The notes under the pieces were generated by a model. The model did not search any database. It was not told where the DNA came from and worked only from the letters and a program-made list of their open reading frames with translations. From contig MSJI02000126.1 of NCBI GenBank assembly GCA_001931905.2, positions 1-18,103 of the forward strand: a stretch of DNA of 18,103 nt, given 5' to 3'. Numbering within the stretch: position 1 is the first letter of the stretch; each line of letters begins with the position of its first letter. A program made the position numbers and the translations under genes. Of the stretch, positions 9,725 through 17,083 are shown one piece after another. The stretch comes from Cladosporium sp. IMV 00045 (lineage: Eukaryota; Ascomycota; Dothideomycetes; Cladosporiales; Cladosporiaceae).

Positions 9725-10526
9725 TCACATCCTTCCAACTCCCGCCTTCGAAGCCTTCCTAACCGACGACCCCATCGCCGCACCCCCCTCTCTCAACTGT
9801 CCAATATCCATGACCAGCGCACCCTTCTGCAGGGGCTTGATGTGCGTGACCGAGCCCGCTTCCGTGCTCGTGATGCTGTCGAGCCAGGCCTGCTCTTCTG
9901 CTTCTTCGTTGCCGTTGCTGTGGTTGTTGTGCGTGGACGTGATTGTTGATTCGCTGCCGGCTTCTGCGTCGGCTTCTTGCACCGCCGTGGATGTCGAAGT
10001 GGGTTTCCCGCGCAGCGAGTTCTGGGCTGTCATGTGCTGGTTGATGCTCACGGCGTTCGGGTGCGAGACATCGATCATGCTCCTGGGAGGGGGAGGGGAG
10101 AGTCAGTAGGTCATTCTGGCAGTTGTTCGGTGGGGCGGGTGGTGGTGGTGGTGGTGGTTGTGGTGGTGTTTCTCTCTCTCTTCACCCGCTCATTCCCATG
10201 ACCATACGCGCCAGTGTGAAACACATACTCGGTAGCCAGCATGGTAATGCGGTTCAGCGCCTCGCGCTCCCTCTCCAGCTCCTCCTCGTCTGGCTGTGCG
10301 ACCTCATCCTCCCCCACGCCGCCGTACCGAGGCGTCTGTGATTCGTTGAGCAGCGATTCGGACTCGTCAGCTTCCTGGAAAAGATCGCAAAAAGTCAGTG
10401 ACCAAGACCGACGAACAGGCCGAATCGGGATCGAGAGCAATGTCTCTCGCTACGTGTTGGGTGTGTGTGACGAACCTCGCGCGAGGGATGGCGGTTCAGG
10501 CCGAGGCAGGAAGCGCAGATGCCCAT
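9725..10526 (-). CDS. MEH1: LAMTOR1/Meh1(Ego1)-like lysosomal-vacuolar TORC1 scaffold (3 exons)
   Basis: The exons, in order of translation, are 10476-10526, 10229-10374 and 9725-10082, giving 184 residues. Introns of 101 and 146 nt have CTGAC branch sites and CAG acceptors, and frame is preserved at both joins. The first donor is the unusual GTTCGT; the second is GTATGT. The N-terminus MGICASCLGLNRHPS carries Gly2 for myristoylation and Cys4/Cys7 for palmitoylation. The core runs ESESLLNE, an acidic stretch, then EREREALNRITMLATESMIDV, the helical region typical of LAMTOR1-domain proteins. The tail is Ser/Thr/Asn-rich and ends near a conserved-looking ALVMDIGQL. In animals LAMTOR1 anchors Ragulator to lysosomes; in yeast Meh1/Ego1 anchors the EGO complex to the vacuole, where Gtr GTPases activate TORC1. 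The same role is inferred here. Its promoter region is shared with the secreted-protein gene to the right. Confidence 0.87.
10137..10190. repeat. GGT-rich microsatellite plus CT run in LAMTOR1-like intron 2
   Basis: The second intron of the LAMTOR1-like gene contains an imperfect (GGT)n tract followed by a short TCTCTC run on the plus strand. It enlarges the intron to 146 nt and explains why an unspliced frame would read as a poly-Thr tail. Confidence 0.85.
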
Positions 10527-11102
10527 TGGGAATGAATGCGCGGACTGGATGGGCTCAGGTTTGGTTGTGGCGCATAACTGGATCTGCAGGTACGCAACAC
10601 GAGCTCGTGCTTCAGGCCAAAGACGACATTTATTGGAAAAGAGAGTGGCGGGTTGGGTTGTTTCAAGGGAATGTGGTGGTGTGTGATGTCGGCGATAGAG
10701 TTGCTTGCTTGCTTGCTGCGATCCTCGGAGCTTGAACGATGTTCGCTGGCTGGCTGCTCTGACTTCATCCCTCTTCATGGCTTCTCTTGGCGGTCTTTGG
10801 GTTGGCTTCATCCCATCCCTTCCTAGGATTGAATCAGTCTGGCGAACTATTACCGGAAACTCGAGTTAACATGACCCAGCTGTCTGGTAAGACAACCTCT
10901 ACGGTAAAGGTAGGTTCTGTGCATCAAACCACCAAGATTTCCGGATATCTGGAAGTTTCACGACGAGCCCACGACCTTTGACGATACAGGACCTGTATAT
11001 TCGATTAACCATGGACGGACGCAAGATAAAAACGAAGACCCTGTCAGAATGCCTCGTCGTGACATCCTAGGAAAAAGGCAAAAAATAAAGAAAAAACCAA
11101 GG

Positions 11103-11128
11103 ACGCGTTCTCCATTCCATGAACGCGT
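11103..11128. promoter_or_regulatory. Inverted pair of MluI cell-cycle boxes
   Basis: ACGCGTTC at 11103-11110 and GAACGCGT at 11121-11128 are perfect 8-bp inverted copies around a 10-bp spacer. Each contains ACGCGT, the MBF/APSES core. They lie about 550 bp upstream of the secreted-protein start codon. Confidence 0.5.
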
Positions 11129-11535
11129 TTCAATTTACTGAGGTAAACGCAAGAATGGGTTGCCTGCAAGGCACCGTGCACAGCTCCCAGGCGAAAGGAG
11201 GTTGACTTAAACTATTCCCCAGCATTCCAGCAAGGGAGGCCGGAGATGTTCGCTAGCAGATGCATGCTTCCCCGACCTAGGGAATGGAAACATCCTGGAC
11301 GCCAACTAGATAATCCTTGCAAGGTGACGTCTCTCTGGCCTCGACGGGCGTTCGTATGGCAGGAAAAGAACTCTTGTCAGCTCGCAAGGTCGACGGCTTA
11401 CTCACGAAGGAGCGTTGCACATCTCGTACTCGCCTATCCCATTCCGTATGCCGCCTCCTCCTGGACTGTGACGAAACGGCATCGAACACCAGCCTCTGCA
11501 AGGTTGACGGACGATGGCTGAGACAGCTTCGACGT

Positions 11536-11541
11536 TATAAA
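11536..11541 (+). promoter_or_regulatory. TATA box of the secreted-protein gene
   Basis: TATAAA lies 139 bp upstream of the ATG at 11675, compatible with a leader of about 100 nt. Confidence 0.6.
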
Positions 11542-11674
11542 CCAGCTTCAGCGTCCTCAGCAAGCTCTTGGAGTAGCAGACATCTGCAGATATCAAACAC
11601 TTGCTGAAAAATTATCGATCATCCACCGAACCTGAAGCATCAGCTTGCCATTCGTCAGCTCGCGGCACTTCGCC

Positions 11675-14600
11675 ATGAAGTCCTTCGCTGAATTGGCCTT
11701 GTGCCTCTCAATCATCTTTACCTTCGCCACAGCACGCATCCCGCATTCGTACCGCCAACTCCAGGAAAGGAACGAAGAGCCAGAGTCTCCCAATGCCGTG
11801 GTTTCTTGGCTCAACCGCTTCCTGAAGCGCCAGGATGAGAGGGAAGATCCTGAAGCTGAAGACGCGGCAACAACGCAGGCTGCATCGCCGGCACAGAGCG
11901 TATGCTTTCAAGATGAATACTATAGGTTTGTCAACGGCAGCACCTTTGGCAAGACCGTTTGTCAAGGCATTGGGATCAAATATCCAAACCGGACCATCAC
12001 AGAAGACTTTACGCCTATTGAGTGAGTATAAACATGACATCCTTTCTGCACGATCTAAGCTAATCTCTTCCAGCACTGTCACCGTTTTGCAAACGGTCGT
12101 CGAGACCGAGCAAGGTCTCGTACGAACAACGCCCCTCACCACGATAACCGAGACGGTCACTGCAGCTGACCTCAGCAAACGCGATGCTCAAGTCACGCCG
12201 GCACCTCGCGACTTATCATACATGGAAAGAAGCGAATACATCCATCTCTTCCGGAGACAGGCTGAGAACGCCAGTGCTCTTCCCGAAGACGACAATGTCA
12301 TCGCCCTTTCCCTCAGCAGTGCATGCTTGTGCCAGACGTACATTTCGACTACTCTTACTGAAACTTACACGAATCAGCCCGACGTGAGTGTTTGATGCTT
12401 CTGGTCTCTAGAACGAAGCTAACGTCTGCCAGTATGTGACCCTCGTTGGCGAGGTTAGATCCACGACGACAGAGTACAGCACTCGCTTTGCTAGGGAAGA
12501 GACCTTCACTGTCACGGTCACCGTGCCTCCAGCTACTTCTCCGGCTGCTACGTCTCCGGCTGCTTCATCGCCGGCTGCTTCTTCTCCCGCTGCTTCTTCG
12601 CCCGCTGGCACCTCACCCGCTGCGACCTCTCGCGCTACTAGCTCTGGCGCGGCACCTGCTGGTCCTGCGCCTTATGGGCAAACTGGCGCAACTTCTCATG
12701 CGAGTAGTGGCATGGTCCCCTCTACGGGTGCCCCACAAGGTACTTCTAGCGCTGAAGAGCCCTCTGCTACCGATGATGAGGACGAGCCCACGGCTACCGA
12801 GGATGAAGATGAGCCCACGGCTACCGACGACGAAGATGAGCCCGAGGATACCGACGATGAGCCCACGACTACTGGAAGTGGCAATCCCTCAGTCCCTGAT
12901 CCTACTGCTCCGCCATTCACCTGCCCGGATGATGATGGCGAACTCATCAGCCAGATGCTTGGTAGCGAACGCTTCGACTACGATGTTTTCTGCGACACTG
13001 ATCTACCTGATTCTCCGGATATCTCTCCCGAGCTCCGACTGAGTTACGTGTCGTTGGCGGAGTGCGTTGCGGCTTGTTCGTACGCAGATGCTCAGTTCGA
13101 ACAACCGGTGTGCCAAGGCGCTGTGTACTTGGGAAATACTACGAGCGAAACCAACTGCATTCTCAAGTCTGGTGCAAATGTCAACGACACCGTGTCCGAG
13201 CCAGGCGTGGCTGTCGCCATCTTGAGGCGGATTGCGGTTGGCCTCGATGAGAGCCATCCCGAGGGAACGAACACCGAATCAGTTCTTTTCAGCTCTGCAT
13301 CATCTACTATAGACCCTGTCGACATTGGCAACAACATCGTTGCTGCGATGGGTAACAGCACAGCGTCGATGCCAATTATTACTCCGCCTCCTGGCCAATT
13401 CATCAGCGGTCGTCCCGCGCTTGATGGCGTTACTGCTTATTCGACGTACGTCTCCGATGGAAGCACCTTTTCCACTGGATCGGTATCTTCTACCTACTTC
13501 TCCGGCAATGGCAGCTGGTATTCGGCTTACTACTCAACTTTTTCGCTGGCCTGGGAGAATGTCCAGACAATCTATGCAGCTGGCGAGACGACCTTCCCGA
13601 TCGCTTATAACAACACTGATGTTTCCAAGCAGTCCACTGGTGGGGACGGTGGATACAGCATTATCTCCAGGGAGAACATCACCCAGATCGATGATCAAGG
13701 CAACCAGATCATCTACAGTACCGAGCTCATAATTTCGAACGAGACGTACGCTGCGAATGGCACGCAGATCTTTGCTTCGACCACCACGGAATACTACACC
13801 TATACTCAAACGGTCGAAGGTGGCCAATCGGATGGCGTGGGGGGTAGCGGTGCGGGCAACATCACATCTTCTGTGTCGTCTTGGTCCACACAAACGGTCA
13901 TCTTCAGTCCCGGCGCCACTAATGGTGGGTTTGGTTTCGTGGCGTCAGGAGCCATTTCCACTCCGCCGCCGATGCTAACCTCTACTTCGTCGTTCAGCAC
14001 GCAAACCGTCATTCGCAGCTCGGGTGGCCTGGGTGGTGAGGAAGGTGCTTCAGCTGGTGGAGCAGGCGGCCAAACTGCTCCTACTACTACTACTGCTGCT
14101 GCTGTCACTTCAACATCTCGCTTCAGCACAGAATCTGTCATCCGCAGCTCGGGAGGCCTTGGAGGCGAAGAAGGCGCATCAGCCGGCGGAGGTGGTGGCC
14201 AAACAGCACCTACTACTACTGTTACCTCGACTTCCCGCTTTAGCACACAATCTATCATCCGCAGCACCGGCGGCCTTGGTGGCGAGGAAGGCGCAGAGGC
14301 CAGTGGTGGAGCCGGCTCGACTCTTCCGGTCAATGGCACATCAGCCACAGGACCATTGCTGACGACCAGCACGTTTGTCGATACAACCGTCATTCTCTCC
14401 ACTGGCGGCACAGCAGGCGCGACCAGCAATGCCGGCGGAGGCGCGGGTGCTGGCAGTGGGACATCGGGAGCAACGAGCACGGCTGCTTCAGGCCAGATAA
14501 CTCCGTCATCCTCTACGGACACGTTCAGCAGAACCAATGATCTAAGGTCAGGCACCGACTCGAGTTCCACTTCTCCAGCAGCGACTGGGCCAAGCGTCGG

Positions 14601-15447
14601 AATCCCACCGTTGAGCTCTTCTTTCCCTGTTCCCACTGGCACGTTACCAGGCTCATTCAGCGCACCTAGTGGACCTCGCAGTGGTACTGAAAGTCTTTCC
14701 GGTACTGGCCCAGCACCGTATCCGCCACTCGAAACATCACCGCCCTCAAATGAAACGGTCTCTGGGCCTACCAGCTCCCGCACAGGCACCTTTACCAACT
14801 CTGGTGGACGGCGCTCGGGCACAGAATCTGATAGCTCAAGCACCATGCCTGGAACTGGTCCTGTACCTTACCCGCCGCTCACACTTCCGCCATCGAACGT
14901 CACTCTGCCCACTCCCACTGGCACGGGACCAAGCGGTAGCATCCCCACAGGGCCTCCTTCAAATGTGACCGTTCCTGTTCCTACTGGCAGTACTTCTAGC
15001 CCGCGCTCGTTCAGTTTCACGAACAGCCCAGGCCCAAGATCAGGCACTGATAGCACGACTTCGACATCGTCAGAAACTGCTCGCCGGCCTGTGGCATACA
15101 CTCTGCCACCTCCTCCCTCATCTTCCGTCTCTATGACCACCGGCGGACCATTCAACTCAACGCACTCAAGCAGCATTTCTATGCCAACAAACCCGCCCAG
15201 CAATTCGACTTCATCGTTCCCAACCGCTCCCCCTACAACCTCATGCTCAACTCAGAGCATCGGCACAACGACACTTTGGATGACAACAACTCTGCTCGGC
15301 TGCTTTGAGCAATGCCCACCTAAAAACGGCTGGGGTGGCTACGGGAAGCAGGATGGCTACAACGGCCCTCAATCGTTCGGTCCACCTGCTGCCATTCTAG
15401 CTTCTCCTCTCGTCGGCAATCCAGGTCCTCCTCAAACGACGTCGTGA
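11675..15447 (+). CDS. Large secreted Ser/Thr/Pro-rich cell-surface protein with Apple-like module and internal repeats (3 exons)
   Basis: The exons are 11675-12021, 12074-12383 and 12433-15447, giving 1223 residues. Introns of 52 and 49 nt have GTGAGT donors, CTAAT/CTAAC branch sites and CAG acceptors. A signal peptide (MKSFAELALCLSIIFTFATA) has an Ala-Thr-Ala cleavage site after residue 20. Dibasic, Kex2-like sites occur at K51-R52, K151-R152 and R176-R177. Next come a Thr/Val-rich segment, short SPAA repeats (12535-12630), an acidic 9-residue repeat and, at about residues 380-487, a six-cysteine Apple/PAN-like module starting FTCPDDDGELI. A Ser/Tyr/Thr-rich region with several N-x-S/T sites, Gly-rich repeats of about 40 residues, and a long Ser/Pro/Gly-rich region with a recurring RSGT(D/E)S motif follow. 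Such architecture suggests a heavily O-glycosylated wall or adhesive protein. The C-terminus has no hydrophobic GPI-type tail, so anchoring is unclear. No specific function is recognised. Confidence 0.87.
12535..12630 (+). repeat. 15-bp Ser/Thr-Pro-Ala-Ala coding repeat
   Basis: Successive five-codon units encode (T/S)SPAA or close variants, with synonymous third-base differences. The unit reads as a mucin-like O-glycosylation spacer in the secreted protein, just before its acidic repeat. Confidence 0.85.
12766..12873 (+). repeat. 27-bp acidic repeat (ATDDEDEPT)
   Basis: Three 27-bp units (12766-12792, 12793-12819, 12820-12846) encode ATDDEDEPT, ATEDEDEPT and ATDDEDEPE, and are followed by a shortened DTDDEPTTT. 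The units differ mostly at synonymous or conservative positions, so the acidic character is kept. The repeat lies between the SPAA repeats and the Apple-like module. Confidence 0.9.
13978..14330 (+). repeat. Three tandem Gly-rich repeats of about 40 residues
   Basis: Units begin at 13978, 14107 and 14224. Each starts TSTS(S/R)FST(Q/E)(T/S)(V/I)IRS and continues GGLGGEEGA, then a Gly/Ala-rich stretch; the first two end QTAPTTT. Degenerate copies flank the block: SSWSTQTVIFSPG near 13866-13977 and STFVDTTVILSTGG near 14359-14450. Five-fold expansion of one module is therefore visible inside the secreted protein. Confidence 0.9.
14521..15060 (+). repeat. Dispersed RSGT(D/E)S motif repeats
   Basis: The motif RSGTDS or RSGTES occurs four times, roughly every 45-60 residues, in contexts DTFSRTNDLRSGTDS, GSFSAPSGPRSGTES, GTFTNSGGRRSGTES and FSFTNSPGPRSGTDS. 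Pro-rich spacers lie between copies, two of them containing GP(A/V)PYPPL. This looks like an older, larger duplication unit than the Gly-rich block before it. Confidence 0.85.
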
Positions 15448-15851
15448 GCTGCGGAGATCAGTGCTTGGGCTTATGGAAACCATTATTACGAAGTCATGAT
15501 ATAGGCGTTCATGGATGATATTCAGGGGCAAAGGTTCAAAATCTGGCAATTTGGGCTTGGCAGATTGTGCAGGACATAATGCATGCAGGTTCATGATTAT
15601 TTTTTTTTCATCATGGCTATAGGCGTTCATAGACTATCATCAACGATCGATTGCTTGAATTCTGCATCGGACCGGTCACACCATTTCCATCGGATTGTCA
15701 GAGTGCAAGAAGTCACATGGGCTGGCGCTTGGACGATCAGTCCAACGTCATCTGTCACATCGAAGATGGTCTGCAACATGAACCTCGACTTTGAAGGATT
15801 TCGTTCGCTTCTCCAAACGATCCGTCAGTTTGTGATTCCTCATATTTTCTT

Positions 15852-15876
15852 GAGTGGATCTGTCAACCATCCACTC
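15852..15876. repeat. Perfect 8-bp inverted repeat with 9-nt loop
   Basis: GAGTGGAT at 15852-15859 is the exact reverse complement of ATCCACTC at 15869-15876. It lies in the 3' flank of the secreted-protein gene and could form an RNA hairpin. Function is unknown. Confidence 0.7.
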
Positions 15877-15939
15877 GAAATGTCGATTTTGCCGCCAGAT
15901 CGATCCTTCCAGCGCCCCCCTAAAAGCCTAAACGCGCAT

Positions 15940-15979
15940 GATTGGGCTTCAACGACCACAACTCGGTTGAAGCTCAATC
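15940..15979. repeat. 14-bp inverted repeat with 12-nt loop
   Basis: GATTGGGCTTCAAC at 15940-15953 pairs with GTTGAAGCTCAATC at 15966-15979. Thirteen pairs are Watson-Crick and one is a G-T wobble, around a 12-nt loop. It is the strongest hairpin I noticed in non-coding DNA of this window. A transcript terminator, a small transposon relic or a structured RNA are all possible. Confidence 0.75.
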
Positions 15980-16311
15980 GATCGTGGTTCTTTATTTTGC
16001 GGCGTCGTTTGCAATGATAACTTTCTGCTTGGAGTGGAGCTGATTATTAGGAAAAAACCAATCGCATTCTGGATTTCGTGAAGTCATAAAAAATATTATC
16101 TGAAACGTCCCAGAACCGAAACCGAAAGAAACGCCCCAAGAAACGAACGCCGCACTAAAAACTTCGCAACAACACTCTCATCGAAAGAAAATCTCCTCAA
16201 ACCCGCAAAAGCAAAACGATCGAAGAAAGAGAAAAACCACACTAGCCACAAACCACTGGCCCACAAACCACCTCTCGCATCACCACCAAGCACCTCAACC
16301 CCACATCTCGC

Positions 16312-16659
16312 TCAACGACGGCTATTCCCAATAGCATAATACCGATCCTGCTTCTCGGCCCTCAACTGGCAAATCTCATTGTCCAGCGCCTTGATGTCGC
16401 CCAGCGCCTTCTCCATGCTGGCCTTGTAGCGGCCGGGCTCGCGGCGCCAGCGGTTGTAGTCCTCGACGTGCTTGGCGCGGCGGCGGTCTTTGGCCTCGAT
16501 TTTCAGACACAGCTTGCATTTCTCCGGCAGACCCAGGGTTTGGAAGACGAGTTTGGTGCCGCATGTTTCGCCTGTCCGGTACTCCGCTTGGCAGTGTTGG
16601 CGGAAGTTGCCCCATTTCCAGTCGCGGCATTGGTAGGAGTATTGGTCGTAGAAGCACAT
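16312..16659 (-). CDS. Conserved-looking fungal Cys-rich, coiled-coil protein of unknown function
   Basis: A single exon encodes 115 residues starting MCFYDQYSYQCRDWKWGNFRQHC. Seven cysteines are visible (C2, C11, C23, C33, C48, C51, C97), including a C-x2-C pair in EKCKLCLKIE. A C-terminal, strongly charged helix (about residues 55-108) looks able to form a coiled coil. There is no signal peptide or membrane segment, so a cytosolic or nuclear metal-binding protein is plausible. The sequence resembles a family of small hypothetical proteins common in Pezizomycotina whose function I do not know. A frame of 235 residues overlaps it on the same strand in another frame and extends further upstream; it is low-complexity and lacks these conserved features. 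The gene converges with the secreted-protein gene. Confidence 0.78.
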   Translation of the reverse strand: MCFYDQYSYQCRDWKWGNFRQHCQAEYRTGETCGTKLVFQTLGLPEKCKLCLKIEAKDRRRAKHVEDYNRWRREPGRYKASMEKALGDIKALDNEICQLRAEKQDRYYAIGNSRR

Positions 16660-17083
16660 GGTTGTGGTGGGTTTGGTGTAGGGCTGGGAGGTTGATTGGG
16701 CTGGGTGGGTTGGTTGTGAGGTTGTGGGGCTGGGTGGGTGTTGTTGCTTGTGGGTATGGGCGATTGGGATATGTGGTTGCTGGTGGATTGAGGTTAGCTT
16801 TGAGGTGTTCTACGATGGATGTTGATGTTGCTAGGCTGGGACTGGTCTTGGGATGGATTGGACGAAGGGCTTGTCTTCGAAGAAGGTAGAGTATTTTCTT
16901 CGAGGGAAAGAGACATACGGTTGTGAAGAAGAGGCAGGGTGAGTAGTCTCGCTGAGAGGCTTGAATGATCTGGAGTTGATGCTGATGTCTGGAGAAAGAA
17001 AGACGGTTCCTCCTGGCCATCCGCCCGGTATTTATGCCTTTTCCCTCGACCCTCCATCTTTCATGCCAGCACATCGTCAACAC
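16660..17083 (-). promoter_or_regulatory. Probable 5' leader and promoter of the Cys-rich gene
   Basis: Upstream of the ATG, the minus strand is rich in C, A and T, as is common in fungal leaders. A TATA-like CATAAATA lies at 17029-17036 on the minus strand, about 370 bp upstream of the ATG, implying a long leader or an unrecognised leader intron. No other gene is supported here. Confidence 0.4.

Larger units (their letters stand above)
10527..11674. promoter_or_regulatory. Divergent intergenic region between the LAMTOR1-like and secreted-protein genes
   Basis: This region of about 1.15 kb holds the promoters of both flanking genes. Visible elements are an ATTGG (inverted CCAAT) at 10632-10636, about 105 bp upstream of the LAMTOR1-like ATG, paired ACGCGT boxes at 11103-11128, and a TATAAA at 11536-11541. 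The short frames inside overlap on opposite strands and show no domain, so I call no gene. Confidence 0.55.
15448..16311. other. 3' flank with hairpins and split direct repeat, no gene
   Basis: These 864 bp separate the 3' ends of the secreted-protein gene and the Cys-rich gene, which converge. One plus-strand frame of about 144 residues (15583-16017) begins at an ATG but has no recognisable domain and overlaps the inverted repeats, so I do not call it. The stretch contains an imperfect direct repeat (about 15494-15512 and 15611-15630), two inverted repeats (15852-15876 and 15940-15979) and an A-rich tract toward 16090-16230. Confidence 0.5.

Noticed and set aside
13806..14846. 346-residue minus-strand open frame
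   Set aside because: It is the antisense shadow of Gly/Ser/Thr-rich repeats in the secreted-protein gene.
15583..16017. 144-residue plus-strand frame after the secreted-protein gene
   Set aside because: There is no domain or signal peptide, it overlaps two inverted repeats, and its composition resembles non-coding flank.
16376..17083. 235-residue minus-strand frame overlapping the Cys-rich gene
   Set aside because: It is low-complexity Pro/Thr/His-rich sequence with no domain. The overlapping 115-residue frame has a conserved-looking Cys pattern and is preferred.
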